DNA of 64,000 nt, taken from positions 8,308,001 through 8,372,000 of the forward strand of contig NZ_QUMQ01000001.1 of the NCBI RefSeq assembly GCF_003387075.1, given 5' to 3'. Positions 7,430-16,115 of the stretch are shown here, piece by piece. The position numbers and the translations under genes are program-made. The notes beneath the pieces are model-generated. The model was not told where the DNA came from, searched no databases, and saw only the letters and a program-made list of their open reading frames with translations. Within the stretch, counting starts at the first letter, position 1; every line of letters starts with the position of its first letter. Source of the stretch: Asanoa ferruginea. Its GTDB lineage: Bacteria; Actinomycetota; Actinomycetes; Mycobacteriales; Micromonosporaceae.

Positions 7430-9873
7430 GGTTCGCGCGGGCCGCCGTACCCCCGTTGGCTCTGATCGTCATGATCGCCGCCGCGGCGCTGGCGCTCGGC
7501 CGGGTCTATTCCGGCTCGGTTCTGGTTCCGCTGGTCGGGGGTGCCGGCGCGGCCGCCGTGCTGATCTCCGTTGCCGCCCGCCGCTCTCCGTCGTGGCTGG
7601 TCGCGCCGCTGTCGGTGGTCGGCCTGGCCGGCTACACGCTCGGCGCGGTGTGGTGGTCGGCCAACCGCGCGGGCCTGCCGGGGCCGCTGCGCGACCTGAT
7701 CGTCGAAGCCGCCCGCAACGGCATCCCGCGCCTGCTCACCGCGCTGATCCCGGTCGAGCCGACGCCCGACACGGTCATCGTGCCGGTGGTCGCGGCCTGG
7801 CTCGCTGGTCTCGCCGGCGCCGAACTCGGCCTGCGCTGGGGACGACTGCTCATCGGGTACGGCCCACCCGTCCTGCTCTTCGCCGGCGCCCTCTACGTCG
7901 TCGGTCCCAACGCGACGACCGCCCTGGCCCCGGTGCTGATGGTCGTGGTCGCCGCGGCCCTCGGTCTCGCGGTCACCGGCCGCCCGCCCGCGCCGGCCGC
8001 CGCACTCCCCCGCGCGGCCCGGATGGCGTTGCAGCTCCGCACGGTGCTGGCCGCCCTCGCCGCGATCGCCCTCGTGGCCGCGACCGCTCCGCTGATCACC
8101 CAGCGGGTCGAGGCGACCCCCGTCGACCCGCGGCAATACGTGCAGCCGCCGCAGGTCGACAGCCTCGACGAGAACCCGCTGATCCGCATCTCGGGCTGGG
8201 CGCTCAACCCCGACCAGAAGCTGTTCGACGTGCGCAGCGACCGCGATGGGCCCGTCAGGATCCGGCTGGCGGTGCTCAGCGACTACGACGGGATCACCTG
8301 GCGGGTCGGCGCCGTCTACCGGGGCGCGGGCCGGGTGCTGCCGGCGCCCGCGACGCTGCCCGACAACACGGTCGAGCCGGTGACCCAGCAGATCACGATC
8401 GGCGACCTGTCCGGCCGGCTGCTGCCCGCCGTGCCGACACCGTCGCGTGTGGACGGTGTCCGGGTCGCCTACGACCCGTCGACCGGCACGATGATCGAGC
8501 CCGACGGGCTGCACCCGGGGCTGGCCTACACGGTCGCGTCGGAGGCCGAGCAGCCAGACCTCAACCTGCTGACGGCCGCCGACGTGCCGTTCGGCGACGG
8601 GATCGCCCGGATGCTCGGGCTCGGCCCCGGCGCACCCGACCAGATGCGCGAGCTGGCCGACCGGCTGGCCGCCGACGCGGGCGGCAGTGCCTACCAGCGG
8701 GCGCTGGGCATCGAGGACTACCTGGCGACCCATTACCGGATGGTCGCCGACGCGCCGAGCGGGCACGCCTACCCCAACCTGGCGTTCTTCCTGTTCGGCC
8801 CGGCCAACGGCGGCGGGCAGCGGGGCACGTCGGAGCAGTTCGCGGCCGCCTACGCCGTGCTGGCCCGGATGATGGGCCTCCCGACACGCGTCGTGGTGGG
8901 CTTCCGGAGCGAGACCGGCACCGGACCCGTCCGGGGCGCCGACGCGCAGGCCTGGCCGGAGATCTACTTCAACGACGTCGGTTGGGTGCCCTTCGATCCG
9001 CTGCCCAAGCCCGACCAGACCCCGGAGACGCCGGAGAGCGAGCCGCCGAAGCCGGAGCCACCGACCCAGCCGCCGTCCGAGGCGCCACTGCCCACGGTCG
9101 AGCCCACGGTCTCGCCGACGGCGGCACCGATCGTGGCGGCGGGGCCGGGTGGGTCCGGCGTGGCACCGGCGTACACGATCGGTGGTGGCGGTGTGTTGCT
9201 GCTCGTGGTCGCGGCGGTGTGCGCGCTGATGCTGATGCGGCGCGGGTTGAGCCGGCGCCGGCTGGCCACCGGCACGCCCGGCGACCGGGTGGCCGGCGCC
9301 TGGCTGGAGGTCCGCGACGCGCTTCGGCTCGCTGGCTCCCCCGCACCGCCGCATCTTTCGGCGACCGAACTCGCGGCCCACGCGGCGCAAGCGGTCACAG
9401 ACCGCGCCACGCTAGCCGCGGCCGACCGGCCGGGGGACCGCGCGAAGCCCGGCGCCGCGGACCGGCCAGGAGACCGCGCGAAGCCCGGCGCCGCAGACCG
9501 CCCAGGAGACCGCGCGACGCGCGCCGCTGCGGACCCGTCGCGAGACCGGGCCACGCCGGCGGCCGAGGCCAACCGGGAAGACCGCGCCACAGCGGTCCGC
9601 GCGGAGGAGTGGCAGGTCCGCTCCACGCCACGGCCCGCCGTCGAGCCGGCCACGACCGTGGCACCGCCGCCCGAGCTCGCCACCCTCGTCGACCTGGTCA
9701 ACCGTGACGCGTTCGCGCCCGACCAGGTCGGCGAGGCCGACGCCGCGAAGGCCGGCACGGCGGCCCGCGCCTACCACGCACGGCTCCGGGCGGCCCAGTC
9801 CCGCTGGCGACGCCTGCTCTGGCCATTCCACCCCGGCCCACTGCGCTGGAACAGAGAACACCCCGAGGGGTAG
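7423..9873 (+). CDS. TgpA-like transglutaminase-fold membrane protein, catalytic residues substituted
   Basis: 816 aa. Several N-terminal membrane spans (within residues 5-225), an extracytoplasmic region with a transglutaminase-core fold (about 430-530), one more span (about 584-606) and a cytoplasmic DUF4129-like tail. In active members the core has a Cys in GxCEQF, a His in DAHAW and an Asp in FDP. Here the sequence reads GTSEQF (Ser470), DAQAW (Gln509) and FDP (Asp525), so the nucleophile and the general base are both replaced. The tail carries 12-residue repeats of the AADRPGDRAKPG kind (about 666-700). Likely a structural or binding module working with MoxR and DUF58. Confidence 0.87.
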   Translation: MVRFARAAVPPLALIVMIAAAALALGRVYSGSVLVPLVGGAGAAAVLISVAARRSPSWLVAPLSVVGLAGYTLGAVWWSANRAGLPGPLRDLIVEAARNGIPRLLTALIPVEPTPDTVIVPVVAAWLAGLAGAELGLRWGRLLIGYGPPVLLFAGALYVVGPNATTALAPVLMVVVAAALGLAVTGRPPAPAAALPRAARMALQLRTVLAALAAIALVAATAPLITQRVEATPVDPRQYVQPPQVDSLDENPLIRISGWALNPDQKLFDVRSDRDGPVRIRLAVLSDYDGITWRVGAVYRGAGRVLPAPATLPDNTVEPVTQQITIGDLSGRLLPAVPTPSRVDGVRVAYDPSTGTMIEPDGLHPGLAYTVASEAEQPDLNLLTAADVPFGDGIARMLGLGPGAPDQMRELADRLAADAGGSAYQRALGIEDYLATHYRMVADAPSGHAYPNLAFFLFGPANGGGQRGTSEQFAAAYAVLARMMGLPTRVVVGFRSETGTGPVRGADAQAWPEIYFNDVGWVPFDPLPKPDQTPETPESEPPKPEPPTQPPSEAPLPTVEPTVSPTAAPIVAAGPGGSGVAPAYTIGGGGVLLLVVAAVCALMLMRRGLSRRRLATGTPGDRVAGAWLEVRDALRLAGSPAPPHLSATELAAHAAQAVTDRATLAAADRPGDRAKPGAADRPGDRAKPGAADRPGDRATRAAADPSRDRATPAAEANREDRATAVRAEEWQVRSTPRPAVEPATTVAPPPELATLVDLVNRDAFAPDQVGEADAAKAGTAARAYHARLRAAQSRWRRLLWPFHPGPLRWNREHPEG

Positions 9874-9970
9874 GGCGGCGACCCACCGCCCCGTGCGGGT
9901 AGCTTGGCGAACGAAAGCGCCGGCTCGCGCCGCGCGCGCTGGCGGCCCGCACGACCCGCAAGGAGACAGC

Positions 9971-10567
9971 ATGCCCGCGCCGACGAACGGTCTCTTCGAT
10001 CCGAAACGCACCGCGCTGCTGGTGATGGACTACCAGAACGGGATCGTCGGGCGGCTGCCGGAGCCCGAGCCGCTGATCGGCCGGGTCCGCGACGCCATCG
10101 CCGACGTGCGGGAACACGAGGGCACCATCGGCTATGTGCGGGTCGCGTTCACTGACGACGACTACTCGACCGTGCCGGCCACCAACGTCACGTTCGCCGC
10201 CGCGGCCGAGAGCCGGGCCATGGGCGCCGACGACCCGAGCACCGCGATCGTCGACGCGCTGGCTCCGGAGCAGGGCGACATTGTGGTCCGCAAGGTACGC
10301 ATCGGTGCCATGTCGACCACCGACCTCGACCAGCGGCTGCGCGCCCGCGGCGTCAACACCGTCGTGCTCGCCGGCGTCAGCACCAGCGGCGTCGTGCTCT
10401 CCACGGTGATCGACGCGGCCGACCGCGACTACCGGGTCTACGTACTCTCCGATTGCGTCGCCGACTTTGATCCTGACCTGCACGACCTGCTGCTCAACAA
10501 GGTGTTCGGCCGGCGCGCGACCGTGATCGACAGCGCCGAACTGCACAACATGCTGGCGAAGGGCTAG
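9971..10567 (+). CDS. Isochorismatase-fold (cysteine hydrolase superfamily) protein lacking the nucleophile
   Basis: 198 aa; ATG chosen because AGGAG (9960-9964) sits correctly upstream. The family core is clear: ALLVMDYQN with catalytic-type Asp20, a Lys in VVRKVRIG (Lys108) and the loop GVSTSGVVLST. In cysteine hydrolases the loop is GVxTxxCV; here the Cys position is Val141. Enzymes of the true isochorismatase branch also lack Cys, but the loop is otherwise different, so the reaction cannot be assigned. Nearest gene downstream is convergent and overlaps by 4 bp. Confidence 0.85.
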   Translation: MPAPTNGLFDPKRTALLVMDYQNGIVGRLPEPEPLIGRVRDAIADVREHEGTIGYVRVAFTDDDYSTVPATNVTFAAAAESRAMGADDPSTAIVDALAPEQGDIVVRKVRIGAMSTTDLDQRLRARGVNTVVLAGVSTSGVVLSTVIDAADRDYRVYVLSDCVADFDPDLHDLLLNKVFGRRATVIDSAELHNMLAKG

Positions 10568-11190
10568 GCGGCGACAGGGTTGCGCAGGCCGGGGTGGTCG
10601 GGCGGCAGCGCGCGGCGGACCACCCACCAGCTCACCGCGACGCACGCCGCGACCAGCGGCCAGGTCAGCGCGACGCGGGCCGCGGTCAGCGCGAGCACCT
10701 TGTCGGCCGCGTAGAGCGGCAGGAACACGGCCACCCGCACGACATACTGCAAGACCCAGACCGCACTGCCCCAGTTGTACGCGCGCACAAGTGCCGGATC
10801 GCGGCGCCACCGGGTCTTCTGGCCGAGCGCCAACCCGACGACCACGCCGAGCAGCGGCCAGCGGATGGCGATGCTGACCAGCCAGGCCAGCGCGCTCACC
10901 GCGTTGGACACAAGTTGGAGCAGGAAGAAGTCGGCGGCGTGGCCGGTGCGCAGCACGACCAGCGCGGCCAGGCACACCCCGAACAGGCTGATCACCACGG
11001 CCATCGGTCGGTGACCCTGGGAGACCCGCCAGATCGCGACCGCGGCGCCGACGACCAGCGCGGCCACCACACCGGCCAGGTTGGAGCGACCGGACAACGC
11101 CCAGCCCAGCCCGAAAGCCAGCGGCGGCAGCGACGCCTCGATCGCACCGCGACGGCCGCCGAGCAGGTCGTTGAGCGACTCCTGGGCCAT
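10564..11190 (-). CDS. DUF3159 family membrane protein
   Basis: 208 aa with about five to six hydrophobic spans. The start region (ESLNDLLGGRRGAIEASLPPLAF) and the segment RWPLLGVVVGL...RDPALVRAYNW are characteristic of actinobacterial DUF3159 proteins, whose function is unknown. An acidic/polar N-terminus precedes the first span. It converges on the isochorismatase-fold gene and is divergent from the LLM oxidoreductase across about 100 bp. Confidence 0.8.
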   Translation of the reverse strand: MAQESLNDLLGGRRGAIEASLPPLAFGLGWALSGRSNLAGVVAALVVGAAVAIWRVSQGHRPMAVVISLFGVCLAALVVLRTGHAADFFLLQLVSNAVSALAWLVSIAIRWPLLGVVVGLALGQKTRWRRDPALVRAYNWGSAVWVLQYVVRVAVFLPLYAADKVLALTAARVALTWPLVAACVAVSWWVVRRALPPDHPGLRNPVAA

Positions 11191-11291
11191 CGAACCTCCC
11201 GCACTACCCGAACCCGCGGTGAGGCTACCCTAACCAGACGATGAGAAACAGCACGCGACCGATGGCCGCGTAACCGGTAGGTTCTTCAGAC

Positions 11292-12293
11292 GTGAGCCAC
11301 CGTTGGGGAATGACGGTCCCTTTCAGCGGGATCCCGTTGGCCGACCACGGTCGGCTCTACGCCTTGTTGCATGATGCCGGCTTCACCGACCTGTGGACCT
11401 CCGAGGTCGCCGGCACCGACGCCTTCACCCCGTTGACCATCGGCGCGATCGCCACGCCCCGGATGCGGCTCGGCACGGCGGTCGCGCCGGTGTTCACCCG
11501 CGGCCCGGGCCTGCTGGCGATGACGGCCGGCGCGCTGGCGGAGACCGCGCCGGGCCGGTTCGTGCTGGGCATCGGCGCCTCGTCACCGGTCGTCGTCGGC
11601 GACTGGAACGCGGTGCCGTTCACCGAGCCGTTCAAGCGCAGCCACGACATGCTGCGGTTCCTGCGGGCCGCGCTGGCCGGCGAGACGGTCGACCGCGAGT
11701 TCGACACGTTCGCGGTCCGCCGCTTCCGCCTCGAACGCCCGCCGGCGACCCCACCGCCGATCCTGCTGGCCGCCCTGCGCCCGGCGATGCTCCGGCTGGC
11801 CGCCGCCGAGGCTGACGGCACGATCCTCAACTGGCTGGCCGCCACCGACGTCCCGAAGGTGCTCGCGGCGTTGGGCGACCGCCCGGAAGGCTTCGACATC
11901 GCGGCCCGCATCTTCATGTGCCCGACCGACGACGCCGACCACGCCCGCGCCCTCGGCCGCCGGATGATCACGAGCTACCTGACCGTCCCCGCGTACGCCG
12001 AGTTCCACCGCTGGCTCGGCAACGCGGACCTGCTGGAGCCGGTCTGGACGGCGTGGGCGGCCGGCGACCGCCGCGGCGCGCTGGCCGCCGTGCCCGACGA
12101 ACTCGTCGACGCGCTGGTCATCCACGGCACACCACACCAGTGCAAAGAGCAGATCATGGCGTACGTCGAAGCCGGCGTCACCACGCCCATGATGGCCCCG
12201 TTGCCCACCCCGGACCTCACCGCCGGCGGGGTCGAGGCACTGATCACGTTGATCGGCGAGCTGGCCGCACCGTCCAGCGTGGAGAGAGGCTGA
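11292..12293 (+). CDS. LLM-class flavin/F420-dependent oxidoreductase
   Basis: 333 aa, GTG start. Luciferase-like TIM-barrel features are visible: the N-terminal LADHGRLYALLHDAGFTDLWTSE strand-helix, PRMRLGTAVAPVFTR, a GRFVLGIGASS loop and a C-terminal GTPHQCKEQIMAYVEAGV segment. In actinomycetes this class usually uses F420 and acts on small hydrophobic substrates. It is followed 4 bp later by an SDR gene, so both probably belong to one oxidoreduction pathway. Substrate unknown. Confidence 0.85.
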   Translation: MSHRWGMTVPFSGIPLADHGRLYALLHDAGFTDLWTSEVAGTDAFTPLTIGAIATPRMRLGTAVAPVFTRGPGLLAMTAGALAETAPGRFVLGIGASSPVVVGDWNAVPFTEPFKRSHDMLRFLRAALAGETVDREFDTFAVRRFRLERPPATPPPILLAALRPAMLRLAAAEADGTILNWLAATDVPKVLAALGDRPEGFDIAARIFMCPTDDADHARALGRRMITSYLTVPAYAEFHRWLGNADLLEPVWTAWAAGDRRGALAAVPDELVDALVIHGTPHQCKEQIMAYVEAGVTTPMMAPLPTPDLTAGGVEALITLIGELAAPSSVERG

Positions 12294-12297
12294 CCGG

Positions 12298-13098
12298 ATG
12301 GACCTGGGTGGCAAAGTCGTCGTGATAACCGGCGCGGCCGGCGGCATCGGCGCCGCGATGGCCCGACGCTTCTCCGACGCGGGCGTGGCCGGCATGCTGC
12401 TGGCCGACCTCGACGCGCCAGCGGTCGAGTCACTGTCCCGCTCGATCGACGGCGTCCGGACCCGCGCGATCCACTGCGACGTGACCGACCCGGCCCAGGT
12501 CGAGGCCCTGGTCGAGGCCGCACACGAGTCGTTCGGCCCGGTCGACCTGTTCTGCTCGAACGCCGGCATCACCACCGGCACAGGCCTCGACACCACCGAC
12601 GACGCCTGGCAACGGGCCTGGTCGATCAACGTGCACGCACACGTGGTCGCCGCGCGGGCCGTGCTCCCGTCGATGCTCGACCGCGGCGCCGGCTATTTGC
12701 TCCAGACGTGTTCGGCGGCCGGCCTGCTGACCGCGGTGGGCGACGCGCCGTATGCGGTGACCAAACACGCGGCGGTCGGCTTCGCCGAGTGGCTGTCAAT
12801 GACCTACGGCGACCGCGGCATCAAGGTCAGCGCCCTCTGCCCGCAGGGCGTGGCCACCCCGATGCTGGAGCACGGCCTGACGCAGGGTCATGCCGGTGCC
12901 CTGGTCACGGCCGCGGCCGGCGAGGTGCTGACCGCGGAGCAGGTCGCGGAGGCGGTGGTTGCCGGTCTGGCTGCGGAGCGCTTCCTGATCCTGCCGCATC
13001 CCGAGGTGGCCACCTACCAGCAGCGCAAGGCCGAAGACCCGGACCGCTGGCTCACCTCGATGCGCAAACTGATCACCCGGGTTTCATCGACCGCCTGA
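12298..13098 (+). CDS. Short-chain dehydrogenase/reductase
   Basis: 266 aa. Classical SDR motifs: TGAAGGIG cofactor loop (about residues 11-18), DLD after beta-2 (an acidic residue favouring NAD), SNAGI, and catalytic YAVTK. The C-terminal part (PQGVATPML, EVLTAEQVAEAVVAGL) fits classical SDRs of about 250-270 aa. It is the second gene of a pair with the LLM oxidoreductase (4-bp gap). Its 3' end is followed by tandem palindromic repeats that could act as terminators. Confidence 0.9.
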   Translation: MDLGGKVVVITGAAGGIGAAMARRFSDAGVAGMLLADLDAPAVESLSRSIDGVRTRAIHCDVTDPAQVEALVEAAHESFGPVDLFCSNAGITTGTGLDTTDDAWQRAWSINVHAHVVAARAVLPSMLDRGAGYLLQTCSAAGLLTAVGDAPYAVTKHAAVGFAEWLSMTYGDRGIKVSALCPQGVATPMLEHGLTQGHAGALVTAAAGEVLTAEQVAEAVVAGLAAERFLILPHPEVATYQQRKAEDPDRWLTSMRKLITRVSSTA

Positions 13099-13129
13099 CC
13101 GGTAGTCGCGGCGGTAGCCCGCGGATGCT

Positions 13130-13405
13130 GACCGACTTCACGGCGAATGTGTTCGCCGACTCGGCGACCAACCGACCGGCGGCCCGGTCAGCTCCTCGTG
13201 TAGGCCGCCGATCGGCGCGCAGACCGACTCCACGGCGAACGCGTTCGCCGACTCGGCGACCAACCAATCGGCGGCCCGGTCAACTCCTCGCATAGGCCGT
13301 CGATCGGCGCGCTGACCGACTCCACGGCGAACGTGGTCGCCGACTCGGCGATCAACCGACCGGCGGCGCGGTCAGCTCCCCGTGTAGGCCGTCGATCGGC
13401 GCGCT
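13130..13405. repeat. Three tandem 92-bp repeats, each with a central palindrome
   Basis: Copies begin at 13130, 13222 and 13314 (GACCGACT-C/T-CACGGCGAA) and end with GTAGGCC-GTCGATCGGCGCGC-like sequence; the spacing is exactly 92 bp. Each copy contains an inverted repeat CGGCGA(A)-N-TTCGCCG; in copy 2 it is a perfect 18-bp palindrome (13233-13250). Copies differ at scattered positions, so the duplication is not recent. They lie directly after the SDR gene in a gene-free stretch. Confidence 0.9.
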
Positions 13406-13480
13406 AACCCGGTCGTTGCTCCCGGTGTCGCGCCCTGATCGTTGATCGTTTGCGTTCCACCTGTTCGGCGTTGCCGTCCG

Positions 13481-13591
13481 ATCATGATCGTGTGTGCCGG
13501 ATCAGCATGACACGCCGTCGCTATTGCCGATCCAGCACACATGATCATGCTCAAGAGCGCCCACATTGCTGATGCGACGCACATGATCATG
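13481..13591. repeat. CATGATCATG element: 23-bp imperfect inverted repeat plus a third direct copy
   Basis: Arm 13483-13505 and arm 13527-13549 are inverted copies with three mismatches and a 21-nt loop. A third copy (13565-13591) repeats the right arm directly with a 42-bp period (ATTGC-GAT...CACATGATCATG). The core CATGATCATG is itself palindromic (13540-13549, 13582-13591). It may be an operator cluster or a dispersed intergenic repeat. Confidence 0.75.
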
Positions 13592-13770
13592 GCTGGTTCG
13601 CACAAAGGACCGCGCCCCGCTACGGCTCGTTGCGCTGACCTTGTGACAAAGGGTCGAGAGGGATCCCCGAGGAGCGACCGCGGGCCGAGGTCAGGGCCCC
13701 ACACCCCAAGCCGACCTCCCGCCAGCCCGGCGCGCCTCGCGCGACGCGCCGCATCGGTCCGGTTCCCGTG

Positions 13771-13822
13771 GAGATCTAGGAAAAATCTTGCTCCTCTGGC
13801 GACCAGAATCTACCTAGATCTC
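13771..13822. repeat. Nested hairpin with AGATCT-containing outer arms
   Basis: The outer arms GAGATCTAGG (13771-13780) and CCTAGATCTC (13813-13822) are perfectly complementary. Inside them TCTGG-CGA-CCAGA forms a second small stem. The whole 52-bp unit is more A/T-rich than its surroundings. It looks like a mobile or dispersed palindromic element rather than a simple terminator because no gene ends immediately before it. Confidence 0.65.
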
Positions 13823-13858
13823 TCTCGACTGACCGGCCTGCGAAGCGCCTGGCCCCTC

Positions 13859-13923
13859 TTGCTCTGCACCCCTGTAGGCAACATCTAACGGTTAGAGGTG
13901 CTGCCTACAGGGGTGCAGAGCAA
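13859..13923. terminator. Long perfect stem-loop downstream of the MFS gene
   Basis: The arms 13859-13880 and 13902-13923 are a 22-bp perfect inverted repeat beginning TTGCTCTGCACCCC, with a 21-nt loop. It lies about 90 bp beyond the stop of the minus-strand MFS gene, so it can terminate that transcript; being symmetric it works in either direction. There is no long T-run, as is usual in actinomycete terminators. The first 13 bases of the arm recur in the hairpin at 52131. Confidence 0.75.
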
Positions 13924-14011
13924 AGTCTCCGGAGGGCAGAGCGGGTCGGAGCGATGACCTGCGCGAACAAGTGGTTGCATGGAACTGCTTCGCGCCCGGC
14001 GAGTAAGCCGA

Positions 14012-16000
14012 TCACCCCCGGCGCGTCCACCGCCGCACCGGCCGGCCGCGGGCCGGGCGGTCGTCGCCGCCTGGCGCATCGTCGGCGCCGCCGGCACTGC
14101 CGTTGCCTCCCCCGGCCGTGCTGGTGCCGGTCGTTGCCGGGGGATTAGCCGCGGCGCCGCCGGCACTGCCGTTGCCTGCCCCGGCCGTGCTGGTGTCGGT
14201 CGCTGCCGAAGTGATAGCCGCTGCCCCGTCACCGGCTGGCAGCCCCGATGGGGTGCCGGTCGGGCGCGAACCGCGCCCGTTGGTCGGGGACGGGGCAGCG
14301 GTGGCTGGGGCGGTGGCGTCTTCGTGGATGTAGACACCGCCGCGGAACAGGGAGACGACCGCGCCGGCCGCGGCCAGAGCGGCCGCCAGGATGAAGACCA
14401 CCAGCAGGCCGTCGTGGAAGGGGCCGCTCAGCAGGCCCGGCAGGAACGTGCGGTCGGTCAGGTGGGCCAGGGTCGACGGTGGGACCTGGCCGGTCACGCC
14501 CGCCTGGTCCAGCAGCGATCCGATCGGGTTGGTGCCCAGGAAGGCCGCGAACATCAGCGACACCGGCGGGACCGCCACCACCGACGACACCGCGGACGCC
14601 GGCACGCCCTGGGCGGTCAGACCGCTGTGCAGCGCGGACGGGAGCGACGACGACAGGCCCGCGATCAGCAGCGAGAAGAACAGGCCGATGGACAACACCA
14701 TGCCGGCGTTCTGGAACGTGGCCCGGATGCCCGAGGCGACGCCTCGCTCCCCCGCCGGCACCGCGTTCATCACCGCCGTCGTGTTCGGGGCCGAGAACAG
14801 GCCCGAGCCCGCGCCGTTGAAGAACAGCAGGATCGCGAACAAGGGGTAGCTGAAGTTGACCGGGATCAGCAGTAGGCCGACGAAGGTAAGTGCCATCACC
14901 ACCAGGCCACCGGTGGCCAACAGCTTCGCGCCGTAGCGGTCCGAGAGGTATCCACTGAGCGGACCGGCCACGATGAAGCCGATGGTCAGTGGGACCAGGT
15001 AGATGCCGGCCCAGAGTGGGGTGTCCTCGAAGTCGTAGCCGCGCAGCGGCAGCCAGATGCCCTGTAGCCAGATGATCAGCATGAACTGGAGGCCGCCGCG
15101 GGCGATAGCGTTGAACAGCGCGGCCGAGTTGCCTGCCCAGAAGGCCTGGATCTTGAATAGGCGTAGGTGGAACATGGGTTGGGCCACTCGGGTCTCGATG
15201 ACGCAGAACGCGACCAGCAGCGCCGCGCCCGCGATCAGGCCGCCGAAGACCAAGGGGTTCGCCCAGCCTTCGACGTGGTCGCCGTAAGGCTGGATGCCGT
15301 AGGTCAGCGCCGCCAGCAGGACCGTCAGGCCGACCGCCAGCGTGGCATTGCCCCACCAGTCGATCTTCACCCCAGAGCGGCGTACCACCGTCTCGCGCAA
15401 GTTCCGGTAGGCCCAGACCGCGCCGATCACGCCGACCAGTGCGCTGACGCCGAAGATCGAGCGCCAGTGCCAGGCCGACAACAGGCCGCCGAGGACCAGG
15501 CCGACGAAGCTGCCGGCCAGGCCCGCGACCTGGTTGACGCCCAGGGCCGTGCCGCGTTGCCGGGCCGGGAACGTGTCGGTGATGATCGCGGTCGAGTTGG
15601 CCATCAGCATCGCGCCGCCGACGCCCTGCACGATCCGCCAGCCGATCAGCCAGAGCGCGGCCATGCGGCCCGAACCGGGAGTGAGCAGGCACGCGACCGA
15701 GGCGAAGGCGAAGACGGCGAAGCCGGCGTTGTAGATCTTCACCCGGCCGAACATGTCGCCCAGCCGCCCTAGTGACACCACCAGTACGGCGGTCACCAGC
15801 AGGTAGCCCATCAGCATCCAGAGCAGGTAGCTGACGTTGCCGGGCGCGAGCGGGTCGAGGTGGATGCCGCGGAAGATCGCCGGCAGCGAGATGATCAGGA
15901 TCGACGCGTTGACCGTCGCCATCAGCATGCCGAGCGTCGTGTTGGACAGCACCGACCACTTGTGCGGGATCCGGCCGCCGGGCCGGGCCTGGATTGCCAT
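14012..16000 (-). CDS. DHA2 (14-TM) MFS exporter
   Basis: 662 aa from the ATG encoding MAIQARPGG; GGGGAG lies 5 nt upstream, making it better than the in-frame ATG at 16033 (only 2 nt from a G-run). About 14 hydrophobic spans, GRLGDMFGRV (motif A) after TM2 and a mid-protein YLSDRYG repeat mark the EmrB/QacA-type family of proton-driven multidrug exporters. The final 110 residues are a cytoplasmic Thr/Ala/Gly tail with a repeated TGTSTAGGGNGSAGGA-like unit, longer than in most family members. It is divergent from the small membrane gene at 16116. Substrate unknown. Confidence 0.88.
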   Translation of the reverse strand: MAIQARPGGRIPHKWSVLSNTTLGMLMATVNASILIISLPAIFRGIHLDPLAPGNVSYLLWMLMGYLLVTAVLVVSLGRLGDMFGRVKIYNAGFAVFAFASVACLLTPGSGRMAALWLIGWRIVQGVGGAMLMANSTAIITDTFPARQRGTALGVNQVAGLAGSFVGLVLGGLLSAWHWRSIFGVSALVGVIGAVWAYRNLRETVVRRSGVKIDWWGNATLAVGLTVLLAALTYGIQPYGDHVEGWANPLVFGGLIAGAALLVAFCVIETRVAQPMFHLRLFKIQAFWAGNSAALFNAIARGGLQFMLIIWLQGIWLPLRGYDFEDTPLWAGIYLVPLTIGFIVAGPLSGYLSDRYGAKLLATGGLVVMALTFVGLLLIPVNFSYPLFAILLFFNGAGSGLFSAPNTTAVMNAVPAGERGVASGIRATFQNAGMVLSIGLFFSLLIAGLSSSLPSALHSGLTAQGVPASAVSSVVAVPPVSLMFAAFLGTNPIGSLLDQAGVTGQVPPSTLAHLTDRTFLPGLLSGPFHDGLLVVFILAAALAAAGAVVSLFRGGVYIHEDATAPATAAPSPTNGRGSRPTGTPSGLPAGDGAAAITSAATDTSTAGAGNGSAGGAAANPPATTGTSTAGGGNGSAGGADDAPGGDDRPARGRPVRRWTRRG

Positions 16001-16115
16001 CGCACTCCCCACTTCATTAGCTGTACTAAGCATATTCCCCCGGGTATGCCGCTGGCGCGTGAACTGGGTCGCATCCTCGGCGCGTGTTCGGGCGGGACGC
16101 GGGTACCCACCCCAC

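Noticed and set aside
13130-13405. CRISPR array
   Set aside because: Head-to-tail 92-bp repeats with no spacers and no cas genes.
13541-13888. Open frame of 115 codons across the repeat-rich gap
   Set aside because: It runs through the palindromic elements, has no ribosome-binding site or protein-like pattern, and its codons simply follow the repeats.
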